In this document: in pieces, positions 35,739 to 46,294 of the stretch
Position numbering within the stretch: position 1 is the first letter of the stretch
Layout of the letters: the number at the start of each line of letters is the position of its first letter
DNA from: Tragulus kanchil
Taxonomy: Eukaryota > Chordata > Mammalia > Artiodactyla > Tragulidae
Length of the DNA stretch: 64,000 bases
Assembly (NCBI GenBank): GCA_022376925.1
Contig: JAIOJX010000005.1
Span: 94,585,001-94,649,000, forward strand
Reading direction: 5' to 3'
Translations under genes and position numbers: made by a program
The notes under the pieces: generated by a model
The model's input: only the letters and a program-made list of their open reading frames with translations
The model's database searches: none
Told to the model about the DNA's origin: nothing

Positions 35739-36032
35739 GCAGCATAACCATTCTGGTTAGTGATTAAGTTGTCCTTGTTAAAATGAACTTCCAGAACCCT
35801 GAAACTTAGTCACACAATACAAAAAGCTGTCCCTGAGTTTGCGCTCGGCTCTCAGACTTTGGAGGGATAACAAGAAGACATCTGCTTTCCTACTTCAGGG
35901 ATTATCTGACCCATGCAGCCACGCACAGTGGTCTGATCAAAACTAGTCCCTAAAAGGAAAAGAAAAAGATTGCATTTAAGTTTACTACTGCAAACTTATA
36001 AAGAGCCAAAAAGGAAAAGTTCCACCACTGCT

Positions 36033-38143
36033 AATGATTCCTTTCTCCAGAACCTCATGTCTAACCCAGATTTTATTAACAGAGAAAGCAAACATCGAGG
36101 GGTGAAACATAAATGTGCCATGGCCTTCTGAACTAGTGATAAGCACAGCCCGTGGCCTTGACAACAACTGCAGATAGCCCAGGTTCTCTTTACCTGTATC
36201 TTAATGAGGCCCATCATTACTGTGCATTTCAACAGTGATGCTCATTTTAGCACCTGTTTTAAACATCCTTCACAGACCTACCAGTGCAGTCTCGGTGTCC
36301 CACACAGACAATTTTCCCTCAAGAAAGCCAGCCATTGAGCAGGAAGGTCAAGTTATCTCTGTCCTACAAGCATCTAGAGAAGGGCTCACATAAAAGAGAA
36401 GGCATACTGAAATTTGCATGCACCTTTGTTTTCTGCAAATTGTTCCTTGTTTAATGAAGTTTCTGTTTAACAGCTAATTATACTTATCAAATGAATTCAA
36501 TTCGTCCATTTTGGACTAATCACATATTCCCTGGCTGTTTCTTCTTTCCTTCCTGACACTGAACTAACAATGAACTGAGATATATGCAAATTGATTCTAG
36601 TTAATAACTTCATTGTTGAAAATTTTTTGACCTCCAAATCAACTTCTGCACAGAATTTAATATATAGCTGTCCAGACATTTTTGTTAATTGAAAAACATG
36701 TATTTTAAACTTTTATGGAATTAAAAAGAGTCAAAGACTGGTAGGTACTATGATTTATCCTTTAAGAGAATTATGGCTGAGCAAAAGCACCCCATAGAAT
36801 GGGTGTCTGATTAGGCTGAGAATTAGAAAGAAGTGCCAGTAAAACTGTCCTCATAACAAGAAGGTACTGATGTTTGGAAAATCAAAATAAGACAAACATG
36901 AGAAGTATGAATTTCAAGATGAGACTTAACAATAAAAAGTAGTTAATACTCAACACAAATATTTTATATTAGTGCAGATAATAAGTGAGTGTATATAAAC
37001 TTTCTCCTGGATTAGTGGCTTCAGATTCCCCAAAAGCTGATCATCTAGTGTGATTTTATGAACCAGTGAGAAGTGCCTAAAAAGTAAGACTTTCTCCATG
37101 GCCATTACGTGAATGATTCCTTTCTCCAGAACCTCAGCCCGATTTTATTAACAGAGAAAGCAAACATCGAGGGGTGAAACATAAATGTGCCATGGCCTTC
37201 TGAACTAGTGATAAGCACAGCCCGTGGCCTTGACAACAACTGCAGATAGCCCAGGTTCTCTTTACCTGTATCTTAATGAGGCCCATCATTACTGTGCATT
37301 TCAACAGTGATGCTCATTTTAGCACCTGTTTTAAACATCCTTCACAGACCTACCAGTGCAGTCTCGGTGTCCCACACAGACAATTTTCCCTCAAGAAAGC
37401 CAGCCATTGAGCAGGAAGGTCAAGTTATCTCTGTCCTACAAGCATCTAGAGAAGGGCTCACATAAAAGAGAAGGCATACTGAAATTTGCATGCACCTTTG
37501 TTTTCTGCAAATTGTTCCTTGTTTAATGAAGTTTCTGTTTAACAGCTAATTATACTTATCAAATGAATTCAATTCGTCCATTTTGGACTAATCACATATT
37601 CCCTGGCTGTTTCTTCTTTCCTTCCTGACACTGAACTAACAATGAACTGAGATATATGCAAATTGATTCTAGTTAATAACTTCATTGTTGAAAATTTTTT
37701 GACCTCCAAATCAACTTCTGCACAGAATTTAATATATAGCTGTCCAGACATTTTTGTTAATTGAAAAACATGTATTTTAAACTTTTATGGAATTAAAAAG
37801 AGTCAAAGACTGGTAGGTACTATGATTTATCCTTTAAGAGAATTATGGCTGAGCAAAAGCACCCCATAGAATGGGTGTCTGATTAGGCTGAGAATTAGAA
37901 AGAAGTGCCAGTAAAACTGTCCTCATAACAAGAAGGTACTGATGTTTGGAAAATCAAAATAAGACAAACATGAGAAGTATGAATTTCAAGATGAGACTTA
38001 ACAATAAAAAGTAGTTAATACTCAACACAAATATTTTATATTAGTGCAGATAATAAGTGAGTGTATATAAACTTTCTCCTGGATTAGTGGCTTCAGATTC
38101 CCCAAAAGCTGATCATCTAGTGTGATTTTATGAACCAGTGAGA
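36033..38143. repeat. Direct tandem duplication D12 (offset 1079 then 1072)
   Basis: Bases 36033-37071 recur at 37112-38143, with a 40-base filler (37072-37111). Copy two has a small deletion near 37136. No gene recognised inside. Confidence 0.97.
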
Positions 38144-38640
38144 TCTATAGGTGTCCACTCAAATACAAGTAAGATCATTTCCTACTTCTTATTTTGACAA
38201 TGTTCCTTCACACATCAATATTTCTCATCGATCAAAACCATTATACTACGTGCAAAACTGATTTATAACATTTTAATCCATATATTTAAAACACTTAGCA
38301 AACCATACTTTCTCAAAGCAAGAACTCTGTGCCTTGTATTTTCTTATATTCACTCCATGTTTGACCAAACAGTGGAGATTTGAGAAGAGAAGAGGAGCAA
38401 GAACAATTTCAATGGAGGAAAACCATGAGCACTGCTACTTCTGTTTACAAAAGTCTCTTTGCCTGAGGTTCCTAATCAGCGTCTTCTATGAAATTTATAA
38501 ATCACATGAATATCCCTGGATTCTGATCGGAGGCACTCTGCACCCGTAAAATGCTCTGTGAATGATACTATTTTTTCCTTCTTTTTTTATTTACTGTTTC
38601 TTTTCCCTGGGTGATTTCAATGACCATCTTTCATGGAACA
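38144..38640. other. Single-copy stretch, nothing recognised
   Basis: Contains a 71-codon frame (38334-38549) with no recognisable family. No splice signals fit it. Confidence 0.4.
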
Positions 38641-38644
38641 TACC

Positions 38645-38790
38645 ACAGACTTAAACTGGGTGTCTGCTCCCAAAAGGCATGGATTTGGTTTGTTTGTTTA
38701 TTTACTGTTCTCTATTTAGCTGCCAGAACAACGCCTCGTAGGGTGTAGGTGCTCAATAAATATTCATATTATGAATGATATTTATTGAGT
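38645..38790 (+). mobile_element. L2 LINE 3' end (old)
   Basis: GGGTGTAGGTGCTCAATAAA followed by TATTCATATTATGAATG, preceded by CTGTTCTCTATTTAGCTGCC, matches the L2 3' terminus. Confidence 0.65.
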
Positions 38791-39015
38791 TTCTGGATGA
38801 GAAAATGATAGTAGAAATAGGTCCATTTGAATGAAGGAAAATTCAAATAATTTATCTTTATTTTACATAACATATTTTGATTTTTCTTTTAATTTCATCA
38901 ATTATTCACTCAAATTAGCCAAACATTTTGTCAGTGGATTGACATATTTGAAGTAATAAAGGCTAATCTTTTAGTAAAGTCTTACAGACAACAAAAATGA
39001 ACCCTCTTGATCTAA

Positions 39016-39184
39016 TTTTTTTTTTTAATAAAACTTTTATTTATTTATTTTTGGCTGTGCTGGGTCTTTGTTGATGCGTGGGTTTAGCTGCTCTGCGGTA
39101 TGTGGGATCTTCCCGGATCAGGGCTCGAATCCGTGTCTCCTGTATTGGCAGACGGGTTCGTATCCACTGAGCCACAAGGGAAGC
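39016..39184 (-). mobile_element. tRNA-derived SINE (CHR/SINE2 type)
   Basis: Minus strand: TTATTTTTGGCTGTGCTGGG tail, GTGGGATCTTCCCGGATCAG, B-box complement GGGCTCGAATCC and a head ending CACAAGGGAAGCCC. CTTGATCTAATTTTTT flanks it at about 39005-39020 and 39185-39200, a 16-base target-site duplication. Confidence 0.88.
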
Positions 39185-39434
39185 CCTTGATCTAATTTTT
39201 TCAGCCCTTCATTCCTATACCTCCATCATGACCAGGGAAAGGGAGAAATACTTAGAAAGAGAACTGAAATTTATTAATGAGATGGATGAATCTTTAAAAC
39301 AGCACTCAAATTCTTCTATAAGAAAAATGTTCATTCTATCTATTTATCATTCTATCTATCGAGGGATAATTTGCTTTAGACATCAAGTAAGTTTTCTCTC
39401 AACAAGGTGAGCTGAGGTGAAATGAAAGTAACAA

Positions 39435-39585
39435 TCACTTCAGATAAGAGTTGCAGTCCTTTCAGTCAAGTTATTTAAATCTCTGAGCCTCAATTTTGTC
39501 ACCTGTAAAATTATACCCAATCAGAGTGTTTTAAAACTTAGATGAAATTGCATGTGAAAGTTGCTGGGCACAGAAAAGACATACA
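39435..39585 (+). mobile_element. MIR SINE (old)
   Basis: GTCAAGTTATTTAAATCTCT, GAGCCTCAATTTTGTCACC and TGTAAAATTATACCCAA follow the MIR core region in order. Confidence 0.65.
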
Positions 39586-40080
39586 AGAAATGTGGCTTTG
39601 CTCTCAATCTCCAACAGGAGGAAGAATAAGTTTCTGTTTGATTATGGGAAATTCCTTTAAGCAAGCGTTATGGGATGTATTTTCCTGGCTCCTACAGCTT
39701 GTGTTTGGGCTGCATGCTCCAATGTATTTCCAGTATAAAATACTGTAATTTGACCAGTATAACATGGCTAATGGTATTCTGGAACAGAAAAAACAAGGGC
39801 ATTTCTCAATTGCCATATTTCTTTTTTTTCACATGTCCAGTTGAAATGGGATTTAATCACAAATCAGTTGGATAGGTTTCTTTAGGAAACAAGTAAAAAT
39901 GATGAGTTAATCGTGATACTCGAGAGTCCAACCCTGTGGACAAAGATGAGACTATTTACAATATACTCACACTTCAATATAGGTCATAATTTTAGAAGGA
40001 CAATTGTTAAGATAAGGCTTTTAGGAAAAAGAAGTCAGTCACAGCATATTATCCTCTAACAAAAATTTTAATAAAGACTA
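39586..40080. other. Single-copy stretch, nothing recognised
   Basis: No feature that I can support; short open frames on both strands only. Confidence 0.45.
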
Positions 40081-40084
40081 ACAT

Positions 40085-40165
40085 CACTTTGCTGTATATC
40101 TGAAACCAACACAATACTGTAAATCAACTATACTCCAATATAAAATAAAAATTAAATGAAAAAGC
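40085..40165 (+). mobile_element. L1 3' UTR fragment
   Basis: CACTTTGCTGTATATCTGAA, ACCAACACAATACTGTAAAT and CAACTATACTCCAATATAAA, then an A-rich end. This is the last 80 bases of an artiodactyl L1. Confidence 0.82.
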
Positions 40166-40559
40166 TATAAAGCACCCAAATTGATGTCTTCCTGATTGGA
40201 GCTATATAGACTGTGAAATAATTTACTGATTTTAATTGAAAGGCAAAACAAATTAACATGAAATGAACAAGAATGATGCTGTAGCTGTTATATACACAGG
40301 CCCTTTTAACTTGGGCTTAATATGCTTCCTAAGATTCATCTTAAATTAGACTATAAGGTGAAAAATATAAACTGGACTGATATAGAAAGAAAAAAAAAAG
40401 TAACATCAAACACACTGTTTGTCCTTTCAGAAACACTTTTTTCAACTTGAAAGAGGTATATGTAATCTTTCGATAGCACTTAACCTATACAGCAAGCGAC
40501 CATTGCTTTTAATACTGTTGACAGTTATTATGTATATGAATTAAAGTTTTCTTGTCTCT

Positions 40560-41050
40560 AGTTTAACCTTCATCAGTTTGCCAGTTATTTTTCTAGACAG
40601 TGAACCTGATCATGTCACATTTCTGCTTAAAAGCCTTTAATACCTCCCATCCAGTTGCAGAACAAATAGTAAATTTCTTAGCATGTCCTATAAAGATACT
40701 TGCAATCTGGCTCTTCAGTTTGTTTCTCTAACCTAATCTCCAGCCCCTCACTCACACCCTTTCTTCCCGTTCAAGTGCTGTGTCCTGCATGCGGCCTCAC
40801 CAGACATTGCTCCCCACACTCCAAACCTCCCCTTGTCTGACTTGAACAATGTCAATCCCTTCGCCTGCTATGTCCTCTTTCCCAGTTCCTGCTCCTTGAT
40901 TTCATGCGACTTCTCTGGGGTCGTGCCCAGAGAGCATGTCTTCATGGACAACTCATCACAAGTCTGTCATTCTCTTCCCTCTGAGTTGACACAGATTGAA
41001 ACGCTCTATGAACCCACCATTTCCACAGGCAGGTACTGTTACTGAGTCCA
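40560..41050 (+). mobile_element. L2 LINE fragment (old)
   Basis: CTTAAAAGCCTTTAATACCT, AATCTGGCTCTTCAGTTTG and CTCCAGCCCCTCACTCACAC follow the L2 3' part in the usual order. Diverged. Most of it is repeated at 41781-42190 by D13. Confidence 0.6.
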
Positions 41051-41166
41051 AGCTCACTCTGCTGGTTGCACAACAGGCCAATGAATCTGAGAGATGAGAT
41101 GCTGAGGCAAGGAAAACGACTTCTTTTGGAAAGTAGCTAGCTGATCAAGAATATGGCAGGGGACTG

Positions 41167-41502
41167 GGGCTTCCCCTGGTGGTCCAGTGGGTAAGGACAC
41201 TGCCTTGCAGTGCAAGGGGCGCCGGTTCGATCCCTGGCCTGGGAGGATCCCACGTGCCACGGAGCGGCTGGACTGATGTGTCCAATCACCGAGCCGGAGC
41301 TCTGGAGCGCATGTGCCCAGAGCCGGCGCTCTGCAACGACAAGAGGCCACTGTGATGGGAGGCCCACAGGAGCCAAAGAACAAAGACGGATGAACATAGA
41401 GAAACGAAAGACCAATAGAAGTGGCCCGCCCGTCCCCCCCCCCCCCCAACCCGACCCCCGCCCAAAATAAATAAAAAAATAAATCTTTAAAAAAAAAAAA
41501 AG
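41167..41502 (+). mobile_element. Full-length CHR-like SINE with C-rich tract
   Basis: Plus strand. Head GGGCTTCCCCTGGTGGTCC, A box TGGTCCAGTGG, B box GGTTCGATCCC, body through GAGCCGGAGCTCTGGAGC and ACAAGACGG-like sequence, then CCAATAGAAGTGGCCCGCC, a C-rich tract (about 41426-41460), AAATAAATAAA and an A run. GAATATGGCAG stands on both sides (41150-41160 and 41502-41512), a target-site duplication. It inserted near an L2. This is the best reference for the family in this window. Confidence 0.93.
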
Positions 41503-42300
41503 AATATGGCAGGCTAGTGACGCGGAAACAACCATCTTATTGGGGTTTGGATGACAGGTTCTTTTATAGATCAGAGATGGGGGGAGATGAGGAAGCAAAG
41601 TAAAAAGGCCATTAATCTTGCAAACATCTTCTAGAATGGCAAACCTCAGGCAGGGTGTGTGTGAATTTCTCCCTTCCTGTCATTCACAGGTGGACAAAGT
41701 TCTGAACAAAGGCATTTTACTTTAATAGCCCAGAGGGGCAGGGCCCTTGTGACAAGCCGTTAAGTGAATTTGCAACGGGGCCCATCCAGTTGCAGAACAA
41801 ATAGTAAATTTCTTAGCATGTCCTATAAAGATACTTGCAATCTGGCTCTTCAGTTTGTTTCTCTAACCTAATCTCCAGCCCCTCACTCACACCCTTTCTT
41901 CCCGTTCAAGTGCTGTGTCCTGCATGCGGCCTCACCAGACATTGCTCCCCACACTCCAAACCTCCCCTTGTCTGACTTGAACAATGTCAATCCTTCGCCT
42001 GCTATGTCCTCTTTCCCAGTTCCTGCTCCTTGATTTCATGCGACTTCTCTGGGGTCGTGCCCAGAGAGCATGTCTTCATGGACAACTCATCACAAGTCTG
42101 TCATTCTCTTCCCTCTGAGTTGACACAGATTGAAACGCTCTATGAACCCACCATTTCCACAGGCAGGTACTGTTACTGAGTCCAAGCTCACTCTGCTGGT
42201 TGCACAACAGGCCAATGAATCTGAGAGATGAGATGCTGAGGCAAGGAAAACGACTTCTTTTGGAAAGTAGCTAGCTGATCAAGAATATGGCAGGGGACTG

Positions 42301-42632
42301 GGGCTTCCCCTGGTGGTCCAGTGGGTAAGGACACTGCCTTGCAGTGCAAGGGGAGCCGGTTTGATCCCTGGCCTGGGAGGATCCCACGTGCCACGGAGCG
42401 GCTGGACTGATGTGTCCAATCACCGAGCCGGAGCTCTGGAGCGCATGTGCCCAGAGCCGGCGCTCTGCAACGACAAGAGGCCACTGTGATGGGAGGCCCA
42501 CAGGAGCCAAAGAACAAAGACGGATGAACATAGAGAAACGAAAGACCAATAGAAGTGGTCCGCCCGCTCCCCTCCCTCCCCAACCCGACCCCCGCCCAAA
42601 ATAAATAAATAAATCTTTAAAAAAAAAAAAAG
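42301..42632 (+). mobile_element. CHR-like SINE (D13 copy)
   Basis: Copy of the element at 41167-41502. The B box is GGTTTGATCCC here (C to T) and the C tract is broken by T residues, which is probably nearer to the true sequence. Confidence 0.92.
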
Positions 42633-43082
42633 AATATGGCAGGCTAGTGACGCGGAAACAACCATCTTATTGGGGTTTGGATGACAGGTTCTTTTATAGA
42701 TCAGAGATGGGGGGAGATGAGGAAGCAAAGTAAAAAGGCCATTAATCTTGCAAACATCTTCTAGAATGGCAAACCTCAGGCAGGGTGTGTGTGAATTTCT
42801 CCCTTCCTGTCATTCACAGGTGGACAAAGTTCTGAACAAAGGCATTTTACTTTAATAGCCCAGAGGGGCAGGGCCCTTGTGACAAGCCGTTAAGTATGAT
42901 TATGATAATAAAAGCAACGGAAGGCAAGTCAAGGAAACAGTTTCCTCATGGGGTCAGAGTTGGTTTTCTCCCTGCAACAGTACCAACCCTGATGACACAC
43001 TGGGTTCTTTATCTGCGTGCCTCTTCAATATCTGCCCGTGGATGTTCAATAAACATCTGAAAATTAAAATATCTAAAACAAA

Positions 43083-43350
43083 TCCTCCCCTCCCAACTTG
43101 CCCTTCATCCCAATCTCAGCAAAGCTCTCTTTGCTGGCTGTCCTCCAGCCAGGCTGGCCTCCTGGTTCTTTCCTGAACAAGCGATTCATATTACTGCCTC
43201 AGGACATTTGCAGTTTTAATTTTTTGGCCTCTGTCAAGAACACCCTTCTCCCTAGCCAGCTCCTCCCTTCCCTCAAGTCCTCCAGGCCTTGACTCATCTG
43301 CTCCGCAAAGCTTTCCTTAAACTCTATCTAAAACGGCTTCAAAATCAAGT
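43083..43350 (+). mobile_element. L2 LINE fragment (old)
   Basis: CTCCTCCCTTCCCTCAAGTC, CTCCAGGCCTTGACTCATCT and GCAAAGCTTTCCTTAAACTC are in L2 3' order. Probably a continuation of the L2 sequence at 40560. Confidence 0.6.
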
Positions 43351-43779
43351 CAAAAAACAAACAAACAATGAACAGATTCAACGACTCCTCCATTATCACC
43401 TCTGCTCCACACAGCCTTCCCTTTCCTACTTTCCCTATAGTTTTTGCCACTTACTTAGAGGCGGTACATTTTATTACAGGCATGATGGAAGAGCTCTGCA
43501 CCAAATTTCAATTCAGTGATGCTGACTGAGGAAGCTTGTTAGAAGGTGTAATGCCTGCCCTTATTTATAGAAGTGAGTAGGAGTCAGGCATTTCAGCTTC
43601 CAAGTTCCTCTCTATGTAACCCTCAGCAAATTTCAAAGATTTTAAAGATCCATCTCCTATAAATTAGGATTAAAGGGAATAAGTGATCAAAAGTGAAATA
43701 GACACTCAAGGAACCTTACTGTAATGGTGGCTGTTACTATTTTCATCATAAGCTAATTTTCATTTTACTTTTATGACTT

Positions 43780-44113
43780 TTTTTTTTTTTTTGGCTCCTC
43801 TGACTCTTTCTTGGGGGTGGGGTGGGGCGGGTTGGGCACAGAGGGGGTGCGGGCGGGCCACTTCTATTGGTCTTTCTTTTATTCAGTTTCATCCATCTTT
43901 GTTTTTTGGCCCATGTGGGCCTCCCATCGCAGTGGTCTCTGTTGTCCCAGAGCACCGGCTCTGGGCGCATGCGCTCCAGAGCTCTGACTCGGTAATTGGA
44001 CACATGGGTCCAGCCGCTCCGTGGCACGTGGGACCTTCCCAGGCCAGGGATCGAACCGGCGTCCTTTACACTGCAAGGTGGTGTCCTTACCCACTGGACC
44101 ACCAGAGAAGCCC
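43780..44113 (-). mobile_element. CHR-like SINE with G-rich tract
   Basis: Minus strand. T run, G-rich tract 43813-43860 (complement of the C tract), CACTTCTATTGGTCTTTC, body, B-box complement GGGATCGAACC and head CCACCAGAGAAGCCC. Its right portion (CGTCCTTTACACTGCAAGG) is shared with the hybrid element at 44171-44460. Confidence 0.92.
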
Positions 44114-44124
44114 TCATTTTACTT

Positions 44125-44170
44125 CTAAAAAATATTTATTTATTTGGCTGTACTGGGTCTTAGTTGTGGC
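44125..44170 (-). mobile_element. Older tRNA SINE, tail half
   Basis: TTTATTTGGCTGTACTGGGT followed by CTTAGTTGTGGCATCAGGG is the 3' end of a CHR/SINE2-type element. Its other half is at 44806-44945, displaced by a younger SINE. Repeated at 44472-44517. Confidence 0.82.
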
Positions 44171-44460
44171 ATCAGGGATTTTTTTTTTTTTTTAAAGCTT
44201 TTTTTGGGGGGAGGGGCACTTCTATTGGTCATTCATTTATCTATTTCCATCTTTGGCCTGTGTGGGCCTCCCATCACAGTGGCCTCTCTCACTGTAGAGC
44301 ACCAGCTTTGGGCGCATGTGCTCCAGAGCTCTGGCTGGGTAATTGGACACATTGGTCCAGCCACTCCATGTCACATGGGGTCTTCCCAGGCCAGGTAACG
44401 AACCGGCGTCCTTTACACTGCAAGGTGGTGTCCTTACCCACTGGACCACCAGAGAAGCCC
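44171..44460 (-). mobile_element. Hybrid CHR-like SINE
   Basis: The left two thirds (GGGGGGAGGGGCACTTCTAT to GGCCAGGTAACGAACC) match the SINE at 44518-44805. The right third (CGGCGTCCTTTACACTGCAA to CCAGAGAAGCCC and the following TCATTTTACTTC) matches the SINE at 43780-44113. The switch lies around 44396-44405. The B box complement GGTAACGAACC is altered. Confidence 0.85.
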
Positions 44461-44517
44461 TCATTTTACTTCTAAAAAATATTTATTTATTTGGCTGTAC
44501 TGGGTCTTAGTTGTGGC

Positions 44518-44805
44518 ATCAGGGATTTTTTTTTTTTTTTAAAGCTTTTTTGGGGGGAGGGGCACTTCTATTGGTCATTCATTTATCTATTTCCATCTTT
44601 GGCCTGTGTGGGCCTCCCATCACAGTGGCCTCTCTCACTGTAGAGCACCAGCTTTGGGCGCATGTGCTCCAGAGCTCTGGCTGGGTAATTGGACACATTG
44701 GTCCAGCCACTCCATGTCACATGGGGTCTTCCCAGGCCAGGTAACGAACCGGTGCCCCTAGCACTGCAAGGGGGACTCTTTACCCACTGGACCACCAGGG
44801 AAGCC
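44518..44805 (-). mobile_element. CHR-like SINE inserted in an older SINE
   Basis: Minus strand, with a short G tract. GCATCAGGGAT occurs on the left (44514-44526) and right (44807-44818), the target-site duplication in the older SINE. Head GGACCACCAGGGAAGCCC. Confidence 0.88.
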
Positions 44806-44945
44806 CAGCATCAGGGATCTTTAAACTTCATTATGGTATGTGAAATATTTTAGTTGCAGAATATGGGGCCTATTTCCCTGACCTGGGGTCACACCTGGAC
44901 CCTCTGCTTTCGGAGCTCACTATCTTAGCCACTGGACCATAAGTA
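44806..44945 (-). mobile_element. Older tRNA SINE, head half
   Basis: GGATCTTTAAACTTCATTAT, TTCCCTGACCTGGGGTCACA and ATCTTAGCCACTGGACCATA continue the element begun at 44125/44472. The head is degraded. Confidence 0.8.
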
Positions 44946-44949
44946 GCTC

Positions 44950-45476
44950 CTCAATAGCTACTTTTATAGTAACATGTGATTTAGGGGACTGCTCCCTAAA
45001 TACCTTAAAGCCTTGAATCTTCTAAGAAACTTGTTGCTAATGCAAATATATATGTGTGTGTGTGTATCTTTTCTTTGAAAATTAATTTCAATTTTTGAGT
45101 TCAAACTATAAATAAAATAAGTTGTAAAATGAAGGCATCTTCATTACTTAAGCAACTGTTACTTTCTATTTAAATAGAAGTCATTTCTTTCTCTGATTGG
45201 TTTTACTTCAGGCTCCAAAGAATGGCTTCATTAAATATGACTAGATGTTCAACATATCCCCAAACTGCTTCCTCTTTCAATAGATTATAAAAATGTGTAG
45301 CTTTTTAAAAATTTCTATATTCAAGTCGAGGTTTAGGTAAAGCTAGTTTGTGGTAAATATAAGTGAAATGGAAAACAGCAATACAGCTTTTTGGTTTTCT
45401 TTCAACTATCACAGGGCCATACTGTCTAAATGAACCTTATTAGAGATTTAAAAATGACACCAGATGCATGTTTCAT
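44950..45476. other. Single-copy AT-rich stretch
   Basis: Only a short (TG)n run near 45048-45066 is recognised. Confidence 0.5.
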
Positions 45477-45851
45477 TTATATTCAGTCTTGCAACAAGAA
45501 AATCTTATTTCTATATTTGCATATTTACTACTAATTAAATGAATTGGGTAAAAATTAAGATGATGCTAGATTAAATATGGTCACAAATTATTTCCTGATC
45601 TTCCTCTCATGGGAGTGTATTTCCTCTCCTTCCTTGAATTCAGTCTGGCCTGTAGTTTGCCTAATATTCAGTCTTGCTGCATGACAATCTTATTTCTCTT
45701 ATTTGCATATCTACTGCTAATTAAATGAATTGGATAAAAATTGAGAAGATGATAGATTAAACATAGTCAGAAATTATTTTCTGCTCTTTCCTTTTAGAAA
45801 ATAAATTTCCTATCTCCCTTTGAATCTAGACCGGCCTTGTGACTTGCCTAG
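45477..45851. repeat. Old 185-base tandem duplication
   Basis: Bases 45477-45662 and 45663-45851 are diverged direct copies (ATTCAGTCTTGC at 45481 and 45666; CTAATTAAATGAATTGG in both; TCTGGCCTGTAGTTTGCCTA versus CCGGCCTTGTGACTTGCCTA at the ends). Many substitutions and small indels separate them, unlike D1-D16, so this is a genuine ancient duplication. It lies at the start of an old repeat resembling a MaLR LTR. Confidence 0.88.
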
Positions 45852-46103
45852 ACCAAGAGAATGTAAAGGTCCTGACAGGTGTAACTTTTAAGTCTATTGC
45901 TTTTGCTCTTCCCCTCTTGGACTGGCTAGATTGTCACAGGAAAACAGGCTATTCTGCCAGATCAGTCAAGTGAAGGAGGGCTGAATCACCAAGAGACAGC
46001 ACTGTCAGCTGCCAATCAGGTTAATGAGACAATCTGGGGCCATGTGGCCCCAGCTGAGACTCCAGATTCATAAGTGACTCTTGGAGAGACCAATCCAAAG
46101 TGC
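45590..46103 (+). mobile_element. Old LTR-like repeat (MaLR type, tentative), left part
   Basis: GGTCACAAATTATTTCCTG, GGCCTTGTGACTTGCC and TTTTGCTCTTCCCCTCTTGG fit an old mammalian LTR-type repeat from memory. It resumes at 47617-47665 after two younger insertions. No coding sequence. Confidence 0.45.
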
Positions 46104-46119
46104 AGAAATGTCATCAATA

Positions 46120-46262
46120 GGGACTTTCCCAGTGGTTAAGACTTTGCCTTGCAATTTCTTATACCTCATGGCCAAAAAAATCAAAACAGAAACTATATTG
46201 TAACAAATTCAATAAAGACTTTAAAAATGGTCCACATTAAAAAAAAAAAAAAACTTTAAAAA
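46120..46262 (+). mobile_element. tRNA-type SINE with target-site duplication
   Basis: GGGACTTTCCCAGTGGTTAA, GACTTTGCCTTGCAA, AATTCAATAAAGACTTTAAA and GGTCCACATTAAAAAAA. Internally deleted SINE. The flanks 46104-46120 and 46263-46279 are 17-base direct repeats with 2 mismatches. Confidence 0.85.
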
Positions 46263-46294
46263 AGAAATATGATCAATAGCTGGCTTTTGCTTTT

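Larger units (their letters stand above)
34097..36320. repeat. Direct tandem duplication D11 (offset 1125)
   Basis: Bases 34097-35195 recur at 35222-36320, with a filler at 35196-35221. No difference seen in the body by eye. Both copies contain one Bov-tA. The end of copy two is reused in D12, so the segment 34908-35195 exists three times. Confidence 0.97.
40646..42895. repeat. Direct tandem duplication D13 (offset about 1135 falling to 1130)
   Basis: Bases 40646-41765 recur at 41781-42895, with a 15-base filler. Differences: one C near 40860 and the C-rich SINE tract (41432-41448 versus 42569-42584), where copy one is a nearly pure C run. The run length is suspicious and fits a sequencing or consensus error. 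Each copy carries one CHR-like SINE. Confidence 0.97.
44111..44805. repeat. 347-base tandem duplication carrying SINEs
   Basis: Bases 44111-44457 recur at 44458-44805, differing in a T-run/G-run length and in the right third of the SINE. The unit is old-SINE tail plus CHR-like SINE. It is smaller than the D1-D16 series and has SINE homology at its ends, so unequal recombination explains it well. Confidence 0.93.

Noticed and set aside
41167..41240. tRNA genes at SINE heads
   Set aside because: A and B boxes are present, but the acceptor stem cannot fold as a functional tRNA and the head continues into a SINE body and tail.
41137..41598. 153-codon minus-strand open frame, and similar frames at 42188, 43773, 60658 and 61744
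   Set aside because: They are the antisense or sense reading of CHR-like SINEs. GC-rich SINE bodies leave frames open, and the same peptide strings recur at every SINE copy.
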